NCBI GenBank assembly: GCA_002368175.1
Contig: AP018172.1
Location: forward strand, 5,459,001-5,523,000
Direction of reading: 5' to 3'
Length of the DNA stretch: 64,000 nt
Source: Calothrix sp. NIES-2098
Lineage (GTDB): Bacteria > Cyanobacteriota > Cyanobacteriia > Cyanobacteriales > Nostocaceae
Each line of letters opens with the position of its first letter. The stretch's first letter is position 1. Below are positions 17,072 through 24,572 of the stretch, piece after piece. Below the pieces are notes generated by a model. It was not told the origin of the DNA. It searched no databases and was given only the letters and a program-made list of their open reading frames with translations. The position numbers were made by a program, and so were the translations under genes.

Positions 17072-17427
17072 TGCGGTTTCTCGCAAATGAGAATTTTCCT
17101 GTGATGAGCGTTAGATATTTGCGCTCTGCTGGTTACGATGTAGCCTATGGAAGCGAAGACGCAGCAGGTGCAGAAGATTCTGAAGTTTTGACACGCGCAG
17201 TTCGTGAGGGGCAAATCATTCTGAAATTTGACCGAGATTATGGTGAGTTAATTTACCGCCTGCGAATGCCATCGCCAGTCGGTGTTGTTTATTTCCGCTA
17301 TTTTCCAGCTACGCCAGAGGAACCAGCTGAAGACTTGCTACGCCTTTTGAGTATAGAAGGCATATCATTAGAAGGAAATTTTACAGTTGTAGAGCGTACA
17401 CAGTTACGTCAGCGCCCATTGCCTTAG
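17068..17427 (+). CDS. DUF5615 PIN-like protein, probable toxin
   Basis: A 119-residue protein starting MMRFLANENFPVMSVRYLRS. The first acidic site (FLANENFP), AVREGQIILKFDRDYGELI (usual ILTxDxDFGEL; here K replaces T) and VGVVYFRYFP match the DUF5615 PIN-like fold, whose PIN relatives are metal-dependent RNases. It overlaps the DUF433 antitoxin by 4 bp (ATGA), the standard arrangement. Its stop is 7 bp from the stop of the convergent CHAT protein. Function as a toxin is inferred from family and pairing. Confidence 0.88.
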   Translation: MMRFLANENFPVMSVRYLRSAGYDVAYGSEDAAGAEDSEVLTRAVREGQIILKFDRDYGELIYRLRMPSPVGVVYFRYFPATPEEPAEDLLRLLSIEGISLEGNFTVVERTQLRQRPLP

Positions 17428-17434
17428 TTTATCT

Positions 17435-20400
17435 TCATTGCTCAAGCAGCGATCGCACTCCCTCATCCCCCTCATCTCCCACAACCTGACTACGCTCAAA
17501 CACCCACCCATCCCCAACAATCTCCTCTAGGCGTTGATTGAGTCGAGGAAGGAAATATTCTGGATCATTTAGCCTTTGCTGGACAACCCAAGCATCAAAC
17601 GCTTCCTGTGTCTTAACTCCCTGTCTATCCGCCGCCCCTGATATTATCCCCAGACTAAGCCGTTGAAGTTCCTCTAATTGCGGATGACCTTCACCTCGGT
17701 AATTACACAAGAACATTGCCGTTGCCCCTAGCAAAGCTTGTAATTCATCGCCTTGAGGTACTGCTTTATATAAAGCAATAATTGGCGCAATAGCGTTTGA
17801 TAAAGGGGTTTGAATCTTCAGACAAAGCCACGTAGCTTGAGTTAGATAAATAAGACACTTACTTGCAGATGCTACGCCCAAGTTAATTAGGACTTTTACT
17901 AAATCTACATAAGCTTTTGACTCTCCGAAAGCTCGTGCTGACAATTCTAGTAACTCTAAACCTCTATAAATTTCACCTTGTTCAAAGGCTATACACGCCA
18001 TATTGTTTAGTGTGAAACCTTTCCCTCTGGCATCACCAATATGCTCACTAATTGTCAAAGCTTGTTGCCATAAATTCAGTGCTTGCGGTATGTCACCCTG
18101 TTTGAGAGTTGCTTGACCCATGTTATTTAGGATGTAGGCTTTTGCTCTAGCATCACCAATACGGTCATTAATTGCCAAAGCTTGTTGCCATAAATTCAGT
18201 GCTTGCGGTATATCGCCCTCTTGGAAAAGTACGCATCCTATACCGCTGAGGGCGGAAGCTTGGTCTTGGGCAGAGCCTATGCGCTCGCTAATTTCCAAGG
18301 CTTGCTGCCATAACTCCATTGCTTGCGGTATGTCACCTTGTTGGGCAATCACTTGTCCCATATCATTGAGAGTAGCGGCAATTCCTTGGGCATTGCCTAT
18401 ACCCTCATCAATTTCTAAAGATTCCTGCCATAATTGCAGTGCTTGTGGGATGTCTCCCTGTTGGGCTATCACTCTTGCCATTTGGTGGAGTGTAGCAGCT
18501 TTTCCTAGAGCATCTCCAATTTCGTCCTTGATTTCTAAAGATTCCTGCCATAATTGCAGCGCTTGTGAGATGTCACTCTGTTGGGCTAGGACTCTCGCTA
18601 TTTGGTGGAGAACATTAGCTTTTCCTTGGAGATTCCCTGTACGCTCCTCAATTTCCAACGCTTGTCTAGACAATTGAAGTGCTTTGTGGATGTCACCCTG
18701 TTGGGCAATAACCCGTGCCATATCGTTGAGGGTAAGAGCTTTTCCTTCTAAATCGCCAATGCACTCTTTAATTTTTAATGATTCCTGCCAGAATTGTAGC
18801 GCTCCATGAATGTCTCCTTTTTGGGCCATTAGACCTGCTGTGTTATGGAATATAGTAGCTTTACACATTTCATCCTCCTCAGGGCAACAATCCAAGGCTT
18901 GCTGATAATGGCTCAGTGCATTTTCGGCACTTCCTAATACAAATTCTGCTGGTGCAATGCTTGCCAAGATGCGGTAATCCGAAAAATTTTGCAGTATTTG
19001 AGAACAAAGTTGTACTACTTCCACATAACGGTAAGTGTTCGACCAAAAAGTAGCGATTCTTTGCCCAATAATTACAGCAATTTCCTGGTCTTGTGCCAGC
19101 AATCCCAACCGCATAATTTCCAGTGCTTCTGCTTCCGTTCTTTGCTCAGACTCCTCCCACCAAGCTTGATAAATTTTCTTCACCCCTTCCTGTCGCGTTG
19201 CTTGCCATTCTTCTTCAGTCAACACTGGTTCTAACAACGGTTCTAAAATTGTCGTCACCCGGTAATTAACTGGCTGATTGGGGTGAGTAGTAGCAGATTC
19301 AACTAAGCTAAGGCTGGTTAACTTGCCCAAAACTGCCAATTCATTGGAGGGAGAAATTGCCCGCACAATCTCCTCTGTCACAGGCAAATTAAACACACTC
19401 AACCGCGCCAGAAACTTTTGCTCCTCCACTTCCAACGCATCCAGCAGAGTTTGCGCCAAAATATTTTCGCGGAATTTCTGCTCAGTCGCTTCCAACCGAC
19501 TCAATAATTCATCCGCCGCCGATCCTGGCTGCTGTATCACCTCCAAAAGCCACTTCAGCAACCGGGGATTTCCATGCGCAATCTTGAGAATCTGTTGCGT
19601 TCTTAACTGCTGCTTGACTTCCTTATCTAAAGCAAAGCAGATTTTATCAATATCACTGCTGCTCATCCCCGCCAAAGATTCCAAGTGCAGACGATGAGGT
19701 GGTAAAGTATCTGGCTTTAAATAACGACAGGTAACAATCAGCCGACTTTCTCCCCCATTCTCTGCCAATGACGCACAAATTGCCTCTAAAATCTCATAAG
19801 CCTGTGCTGTCATCCGCAGCGAACCATCTTCAATATTAGCTGTGGGGATATTTTGCTCAAAGTCATCCAGCACCAGCAGCAAAGGTTGGTTGTGTTCTTG
19901 TTCAATCGCCGCAAAAAAGTTTTGCAACCGTCCTTTAAGAGTTACCTTTGGTTCATTCAACAGTGCTGGAACATCAGCAAACCGTTCATACTTGCTAGAA
20001 AGCTTATTCAGCAAACCGCTTTCATCCAGAGGGCCAATTAACACCACCCGCGCAAATTTGGGACGCTGCGCCTCAACTCGCGTACATAACCGCGCCGCCA
20101 GCGTACTTTTCCCCAGTCCCCCCATCCCCGCAATAAACACGCCGATTTCGTCGCTAGTTTTCCGCAACGCTCTAAGACAACGTTGCAAAGGTCGTCTGCG
20201 TCCCACAAATTCAAACCGATTGGCAACTTTAATTTGATTATGCTCATCGAGAAATTCTTGCTCTGGCGCTAGAGATCGCTTCAGACTTTTACGGTTGTCG
20301 GTTTCCAACGGTGTCACGAGTTGCTTGATGGGGCGCGTATCCCGATACACCCGCAATAAATGCCAGTCGGTGCGTTCTTTATCAAGCATCTCCTGCTGCG

Positions 20401-21421
20401 CGGCTTTCACAGCCGCTTCCACCGTCGCCCCCGTCGCCAATTCTTGATAAAGTGCCTGTGCTGCTACAATACCCGTATTATCTAACACCGGACGCGCCCA
20501 ACCTAAAACCATACCCGCCCCCGCTTTCACCAAGGCCTGCGACATTGAAGGTACTGTTCCTTTGTTCGGAACCTGTCCCGTATGACAGCCAGAAAGAAAA
20601 GTTACACGCGGCCAGCGTCCGCGAAAGGCTTTAGCTAGATCGTTGACGGTGGTAAGTTGTAAATTCCCCACCTCATCTTCGGTAATAAAGCAGGGAGTAT
20701 TATCTGGAAGGGTTTTCCCCTTGGGCAGCAAAAAGCCGTAATCTTTTTGGGAATAAATTATCCCGTGTCCCGTGAGGTGAAAGACATCAAAATAATCTTC
20801 TGGGTAAGATTTCACCAAATTGGCTAACTCTGCAACCGAGCCACTTTCCTCAACAATCAACGCCAAAGGCTGATCCTTGGTTGCTTGTAAAATGTTCGCT
20901 TCTTCGCGCTCAAATCCCAACGGTGGAACTCGCGGATCTTCCGGCGCAGTCGCCATAAACAGCAACCGCAACGGGCGATTTTGCACGCCAATTACTTGGG
21001 TTTGACGCTGCTGCACAGCACGCACAGGTAACACAGAAATATCCCGGCGTTCGATTAAAAAACCATTGCCATCATGTAGCAATTCCCAAGGTAAATGCGC
21101 TAATCCCAAGGCTACCCGTTGGGTATCTGCGTTTAACCCCTGTGCTTCACTAGTTTGAATCAAATCTAAATAAATCGTCTGCTCATCCGCCTCATCCAGC
21201 GCCCTTCTCAGCCAGCCTTCCTTCCCATCCAGCCATTGATAAAGTCGCCGTCCCAACTGAGTGAGATCGGGTAAGCGGTCTACTTGTTGCGTGTAATAAT
21301 TTTGCTCGCACAAATCAATCAGTGCTGCTAACTCCGCTTTATCCAAGCGACGCGAACCATAATTACAGCGCAGTTCAAAGGTTTGCTGTTGACTCAGAGC
21401 GAAGGTAAATGTCAGGGGCAT
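17435..21421 (-). CDS. CHAT protease-like + NB-ARC-type NTPase + TPR protein (STAND family)
   Basis: A 1328-residue three-part protein. CHAT (caspase-HetF-associated) domain, about residues 150-360: the dyad His219 in FHLTGHGII and Cys279 in FLSGCHTGQ is intact, so a cysteine protease activity is plausible. NTPase, about 405-700: Walker A AGMGGLGKST with Lys438 and Walker B PLLLVLDDFEQN, followed by a winged-helix-like region. C-terminal TPRs, about 820-1150: repeats of roughly 40 residues of the form GDIPQALQLWQ.SLEI...IG, highly similar at DNA level, which suggests recent duplication. STAND proteins oligomerise on ligand binding by the repeats; a CHAT effector fits regulated proteolysis or anti-phage defence. 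The C-terminus ends in an acidic GDEGDEG stretch from a G-rich spacer repeat. Convergent with the toxin-antitoxin pair. Confidence 0.88.
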   Translation of the reverse strand: MPLTFTFALSQQQTFELRCNYGSRRLDKAELAALIDLCEQNYYTQQVDRLPDLTQLGRRLYQWLDGKEGWLRRALDEADEQTIYLDLIQTSEAQGLNADTQRVALGLAHLPWELLHDGNGFLIERRDISVLPVRAVQQRQTQVIGVQNRPLRLLFMATAPEDPRVPPLGFEREEANILQATKDQPLALIVEESGSVAELANLVKSYPEDYFDVFHLTGHGIIYSQKDYGFLLPKGKTLPDNTPCFITEDEVGNLQLTTVNDLAKAFRGRWPRVTFLSGCHTGQVPNKGTVPSMSQALVKAGAGMVLGWARPVLDNTGIVAAQALYQELATGATVEAAVKAAQQEMLDKERTDWHLLRVYRDTRPIKQLVTPLETDNRKSLKRSLAPEQEFLDEHNQIKVANRFEFVGRRRPLQRCLRALRKTSDEIGVFIAGMGGLGKSTLAARLCTRVEAQRPKFARVVLIGPLDESGLLNKLSSKYERFADVPALLNEPKVTLKGRLQNFFAAIEQEHNQPLLLVLDDFEQNIPTANIEDGSLRMTAQAYEILEAICASLAENGGESRLIVTCRYLKPDTLPPHRLHLESLAGMSSSDIDKICFALDKEVKQQLRTQQILKIAHGNPRLLKWLLEVIQQPGSAADELLSRLEATEQKFRENILAQTLLDALEVEEQKFLARLSVFNLPVTEEIVRAISPSNELAVLGKLTSLSLVESATTHPNQPVNYRVTTILEPLLEPVLTEEEWQATRQEGVKKIYQAWWEESEQRTEAEALEIMRLGLLAQDQEIAVIIGQRIATFWSNTYRYVEVVQLCSQILQNFSDYRILASIAPAEFVLGSAENALSHYQQALDCCPEEDEMCKATIFHNTAGLMAQKGDIHGALQFWQESLKIKECIGDLEGKALTLNDMARVIAQQGDIHKALQLSRQALEIEERTGNLQGKANVLHQIARVLAQQSDISQALQLWQESLEIKDEIGDALGKAATLHQMARVIAQQGDIPQALQLWQESLEIDEGIGNAQGIAATLNDMGQVIAQQGDIPQAMELWQQALEISERIGSAQDQASALSGIGCVLFQEGDIPQALNLWQQALAINDRIGDARAKAYILNNMGQATLKQGDIPQALNLWQQALTISEHIGDARGKGFTLNNMACIAFEQGEIYRGLELLELSARAFGESKAYVDLVKVLINLGVASASKCLIYLTQATWLCLKIQTPLSNAIAPIIALYKAVPQGDELQALLGATAMFLCNYRGEGHPQLEELQRLSLGIISGAADRQGVKTQEAFDAWVVQQRLNDPEYFLPRLNQRLEEIVGDGWVFERSQVVGDEGDEGVRSLLEQ

Positions 21422-21804
21422 AGCTAGCAGCAGTAGATTTTACAATAATCTTCACCGTATTCGCGGTAAATTCCCAACGTCAACAAAGTTACGTCATTGT
21501 ACCGGAAGTCAGAAGTCAATCGATGGAAGATTTTGTAAAATAGTTAATAGAGCTAGAGAGCGATCGCTTTCATTGAACTTGAACAATTCTCAGACTTAGC
21601 GCAGCGAGAACCAAAGACAGCAATATCAATATTTAATCAATATATATAGGGATGATTTAAGGTAAGAGTTACCTGCAAGTTGAATGCGATCGCATAATTC
21701 ATAAGCTTGAGAGAACTGTATAAGCAAAACCGAAAATATACAGAGCAACTAAATTTATTGATGGCAATTATTAATTTTGAATCTTGAATTCGGAGCGAAG
21801 CGAC
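21422..21804. other. Intergenic spacer between CHAT gene and Gln-rich protein gene
   Basis: A 383-bp spacer between divergent genes. It contains two HIP1 sites, an AT-rich dyad AATATTTAATCAATATATATAG near 21630-21650, and the phrase TTAGCGCAGCGAGAACC, which resembles mosaic interspersed repeats. I see no gene and no strong terminator. The promoters of both flanking genes must lie here, but none can be assigned. Confidence 0.45.
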
Positions 21805-22200
21805 GTGACTCATTCATTATTAGTTAAATCAGGGCTATTACTCACTATCTTGACAATAGATTTAGCGATTTATTCTCCTGCACGAGCAGACATCGCTCAG
21901 GCGATCGCTCAAAACCAGCCGCTAGAATCCCAGAGTCTAAATTTGAACAAACAAATGTCATCTTCTCAACAACAATGGGAACAATTTAGGCGGCAGCAGG
22001 ATGAACAAATGCTAATGCAACAACAGCGTCTTGAACAATTTAGACAACAAAATCGAATCAGACAACAACCGTTTAGACAATTTGGGCAACAAAATCAAAT
22101 CAGACAACCATTTGGACAATTGAGACAAGAGCAATTACTACAACAACAAAGACAGCAAATGGAAATATTAAGGCTGCAACAGCAACTTAGACAGAAGTAA
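21805..22200 (+). CDS. Small exported glutamine-rich protein
   Basis: A 131-residue protein if read from the GTG at 21805, which has GGAG 10 bases upstream; a TTG at 21784 would add seven residues. The first 30 residues (HSLLVKSGLLLTILTIDLAI then YSPARADI) form a signal peptide with a likely ARA|D cleavage site. The mature part is dominated by Gln and Arg, with repeats such as QQQRLEQFRQQNRIRQQPF and FRQFGQQNQIRQPFGQLRQ. No domain is recognised. Low-complexity Gln-rich secreted proteins may form coiled coils or aggregates. A gene rather than a shadow is supported by the signal peptide and the ribosome site. Confidence 0.65.
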   Translation: MTHSLLVKSGLLLTILTIDLAIYSPARADIAQAIAQNQPLESQSLNLNKQMSSSQQQWEQFRRQQDEQMLMQQQRLEQFRQQNRIRQQPFRQFGQQNQIRQPFGQLRQEQLLQQQRQQMEILRLQQQLRQK

Positions 22201-22284
22201 TAAAATACATTGCTAGGAGGGGGTAAGGGTTTAGCAATGCTCACCTGTGTAAACTTAACGTGAAACCCGCTTGGCGACAACGTT

Positions 22285-22379
22285 CTGCCCTCACCCCCAG
22301 CCCCTCTCCCACCAGGAGAGGGGAGCAAGAGATTCAATTTCCCTTCTCCCTGAGGGAGAAGGGGTTAGGGGATGAGGGC
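22285..22379. repeat. C/G-skewed double-hairpin interspersed repeat
   Basis: Two hairpins in tandem: CCCCTCTCC (22301-22309) pairs with GGAGAGGGG (22315-22323), and CCCTTCTCCC (22341-22350) pairs with GGGAGAAGGG (22354-22363). The outer parts TCACCCCCAGCC and GGTTAGGGGATGAGGG can also pair. This 'CCCTCACCCCCAGCCCCTCTCCC' type of element (written here in part) is a common dispersed cyanobacterial repeat. It lies between two convergent genes and may act as a bidirectional terminator. Confidence 0.85.
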
Positions 22380-22417
22380 TAGGGATTTGTACAACACGCG
22401 CCGTATATAGCTTTTAG

Positions 22418-22460
22418 CTTAAGTTGACACGTATGAGCAGTGCTAAACCCCTACAAAAAA
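22418..22460. repeat. Dispersed CTTAAGTTGACAC element, copy 1
   Basis: CTTAAGTTGACAC (22418-22430) is followed by GTATGAGCAGTGCTAAACCC. The same 13-mer with a similar continuation (CAATGGGCATTGCCATGCCC) occurs at 31811-31850. The pair looks like two diverged copies of one small dispersed element, or two separate ends of a MITE. No transposase is near either. Confidence 0.65.
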
Positions 22461-22523
22461 ACTATTTAGATCGGGTTTTTTGTGAATTGGTATAACTCCA
22501 TCTGAACAATCAATTACCTTTTA

Positions 22524-23255
22524 CTACGTGTTAAGTATTAAATTAGATTGCTCGGCTGTGGGTGAAGAACGCTTTTTATCTTTCCACAGTTGAGCAACCA
22601 TCTCAGCACGTGAGGAAACTTCAAGCTTACGAAACATTCGCTTCAAAGCTTGCTTGACAGAATTTTCTGTAATCCAAAGTTCTTTACCAATTTCTGCGTT
22701 TGTGTAACCTAACGCAACCAATTCTGCTATTTGCAATTCTCGCGGCGTTAAGCGTTGGCGTAGCCCGCCGCAGGCATCGCTCTTTGCAGGTTTATACTGC
22801 GATCGCACTGTGGCATTCCAAATAGATAGGTGCAAACAGAGGGCGCTTAAATCTGCTAAATCTTGCGCATCAAATGCAGTCATTGTCTGTTCGCGGGTGA
22901 AGCCGATTGCACCTACTAATTGTCCGTGGCTGACAATCGGCCCTGCCATTACGTGCCAATGATCCGGTCGGGGACAAATCATGCTCCAGACCTTCGGTGA
23001 TGTCACCAATGCTTCATGGACGGGAGCATGGCGTTCCACTAAGTAACGCGCAACAGGATTATGTTCGATTGAGAGTGCAGTTTGGAAGGTTTTCTGAAGC
23101 TTGCGATCTATAAAAGCAAGTTGGTCGAAGAAGAAAACCCCCGATTTTTTAGTAACAAAATACTCACCCAGTTTCGGCACGACACGCGATCGCAGTTCTT
23201 GTTCATTCTGTGCCTGGTTGATGGCTTCAAAGAGCGACTGCAAGGAATTTTTCAT
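22524..23255 (-). CDS. GAF-LuxR family transcriptional regulator
   Basis: A 243-residue regulator started at the ATG at 23255 (MKNSLQSLFEAINQAQNEQE). A longer frame with 33 more residues reaches into the divergent neighbour's leader and is unlikely. The N-terminal ~150 residues read as a GAF-like sensor (VRYLVERHAPVHEALVTSPK is nearby; MAGPIVSHGQLVGAIGFTRE is the GAF core). The C-terminal LuxR helix-turn-helix is clear: LTPRELQIAELVALGYTNAE, ITENSVKQALKRMFRKLEVS. The linker SDACGGLRQR is encoded by a palindromic-type interspersed repeat (22752-22780) inserted in frame. It is divergent from a sulfurtransferase gene (97-bp gap), which is its likely target (inference). Confidence 0.85.
   Translation of the reverse strand: MKNSLQSLFEAINQAQNEQELRSRVVPKLGEYFVTKKSGVFFFDQLAFIDRKLQKTFQTALSIEHNPVARYLVERHAPVHEALVTSPKVWSMICPRPDHWHVMAGPIVSHGQLVGAIGFTREQTMTAFDAQDLADLSALCLHLSIWNATVRSQYKPAKSDACGGLRQRLTPRELQIAELVALGYTNAEIGKELWITENSVKQALKRMFRKLEVSSRAEMVAQLWKDKKRSSPTAEQSNLILNT
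22752..22780. repeat. Interspersed repeat inserted in frame in the LuxR gene
   Basis: The 29-bp stretch GCGTTGGCGTAGCCCGCCGC + AGGCATCGC belongs to a class of dispersed sequence well known in Nostocales spacers. Here it lies inside the coding region, between the GAF-like and HTH domains, and is read as DACGGLRQR on the minus strand. It keeps the frame, so the gene is intact. Confidence 0.65.
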
Positions 23256-23352
23256 AATTAGCGTGTCGAAAACTGTACTCGATCGAGGACTGGGCGTAGC
23301 TAATACCCTTCTCCTAATCTTAGCTTTAGTGCAAGTTACAGGAGAACACCCC

Positions 23353-24240
23353 ATGTCTGAGTATGCTCATCCTGAAGTTCTTATCGATACCCAATGGCTG
23401 ATGGAAAATCTCAACGATCCTAGCGTGCGCGTGGTTGAGGTTGATACCAGTCCAGAACCATATAAAAATGCGCACATCCCTGGCGCAGTCTTTTGGAATA
23501 TCTTCACCGATCTATTAATGCCAGATTTGCGGATGAATTTAGATCCAACGGCGATAGAAAAGTTGCTGATGCGATCGGGTATTTCCTCTGAAACAATTGT
23601 TGTTCCCTATGGTAGTTATCCCGGAACAGGAGCCTGGATTTTCTGGCTGTTGAAAACCGTTGGACACGATAAAGTATACGTTCTCAATGGTGGGCATCAG
23701 AAATGGGTAGCAGAAAATCGTCCATTAGCAACGGAATTATCCAACTTTACCCCCACCCAATACCGCGCCAAAGCAGCCGATGCTGACTTGCGAGTTTTAC
23801 AGGCGGAAGTGCAAGCATCTCTCAACCAAGCAAATCGCGTATTATTGGATGTGCGTACTGCTCAAGAATACAGTGGCGAAATCTTCATGATGCAGCCGCC
23901 ACAAGGAACAGAACGCGCCGGACATATTCCGGGTGCAGTGCATATTGAGCATACCCTGACCTTGAATGAAGATGGAACCTTTAAGTCAGCCCAGGAGTTG
24001 CGCAATCTCTACAGTAGCAAAGGTATTACACCTGACAAAGAAGTATTTCCTTACTGTGCTATTGGTGCGCGATCGGCATATACTTGGTTTGTTTTGAAAT
24101 ATTTACTCGGCTATCCCAATGTGCGAAATTATGATGGCTCATGGAATGAATGGAGTCGTCTTGCTGATGCGCCGATTGAAACAACCGATCAGGGTGTAGT
24201 TGTAGATGAATCTCAAACAGGAGTTTCTTCAAAAACATAA
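23353..24240 (+). CDS. Rhodanese-type sulfurtransferase (thiosulfate / 3-mercaptopyruvate)
   Basis: A 295-residue protein from the ATG at 23353, with GGAGAA about 6 bases upstream; the open frame extends far upstream but that part is spacer and antisense of the LuxR gene. It has two rhodanese domains. The N-terminal inactive one has VDTSPEPYKNAHIPGAVFWN. The C-terminal active one has VLLDVRTAQEYSGE, RAGHIPGAVHIEH and the Cys loop PYCAIGARSAY, with the active Cys at about 235. The loop sequence CAIGARS is unlike the common CRxGxRA of thiosulfate or CGSGVTA of mercaptopyruvate enzymes, so the donor is uncertain. It is divergent from the GAF-LuxR gene. Confidence 0.92.
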   Translation: MSEYAHPEVLIDTQWLMENLNDPSVRVVEVDTSPEPYKNAHIPGAVFWNIFTDLLMPDLRMNLDPTAIEKLLMRSGISSETIVVPYGSYPGTGAWIFWLLKTVGHDKVYVLNGGHQKWVAENRPLATELSNFTPTQYRAKAADADLRVLQAEVQASLNQANRVLLDVRTAQEYSGEIFMMQPPQGTERAGHIPGAVHIEHTLTLNEDGTFKSAQELRNLYSSKGITPDKEVFPYCAIGARSAYTWFVLKYLLGYPNVRNYDGSWNEWSRLADAPIETTDQGVVVDESQTGVSSKT

Positions 24241-24248
24241 GAAATAAT

Positions 24249-24530
24249 GTAGGGTGGGCATCGCCTAAGGTGTTAACTCTGTGCCTTTTTAGAAGTTAAA
24301 AAATCATGCAAAATCTGTGCCGTCATTGCGTTCGCGTAGCGTCTCGCAGAGAGGAGGAACGACGTAGGCGAAGCCTTCCCGCAGGGTAGCAATCCCAGAA
24401 TATTTGCGATTGCGTCGCTACCCTTCGGGAACGCTTTCAGCGAATGCTCGCAATGACGCTAGACAAAAATAGCATGAATCAAAAACGCCCAAATTTCCTC
24501 AAAGTGAACACCCTAGGCATCGCCCACCAT
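24249..24530. mobile_element. MITE-like element with ~26-bp inverted ends, interrupted by another repeat
   Basis: The left end GTAGGGTGGGCATCGCCTAA + GGTGTTAACT (24249-24278) and right end AGTGAACACCCTAGGCATCG + CCCACC are imperfect inverted repeats with about 5 mismatches in 26. The element has no open frame. A shorter copy of the same family lies at 35357-35436 and shares both ends and the inner GGCGTTTTTGGTTC-like core in reverse orientation. The extra length here is due to a 138-bp CGTCATTGCG palindromic repeat (24321-24458) inside it. This nesting dates the palindromic repeat as the younger insertion. Confidence 0.75.
24321..24458. repeat. CGTCATTGCG palindromic repeat nested inside the MITE
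   Basis: Bounded by CGTCATTGCG (24321-24330) and its exact reverse complement CGCAATGACG (24449-24458). Internal modules are CGCGTAGCGTCTCGCAGAG, CCTTCCCGCAGGGTAGCAAT and GCTACCCTTCGGGAACGC. It is the same family as 16521-16623 and is the apparent guest in the element at 24249-24530. Confidence 0.85.
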
Positions 24531-24572
24531 ATCCGCGTTTCTATTTAGTAGAATAGTCTTTTCTGCTAATAT

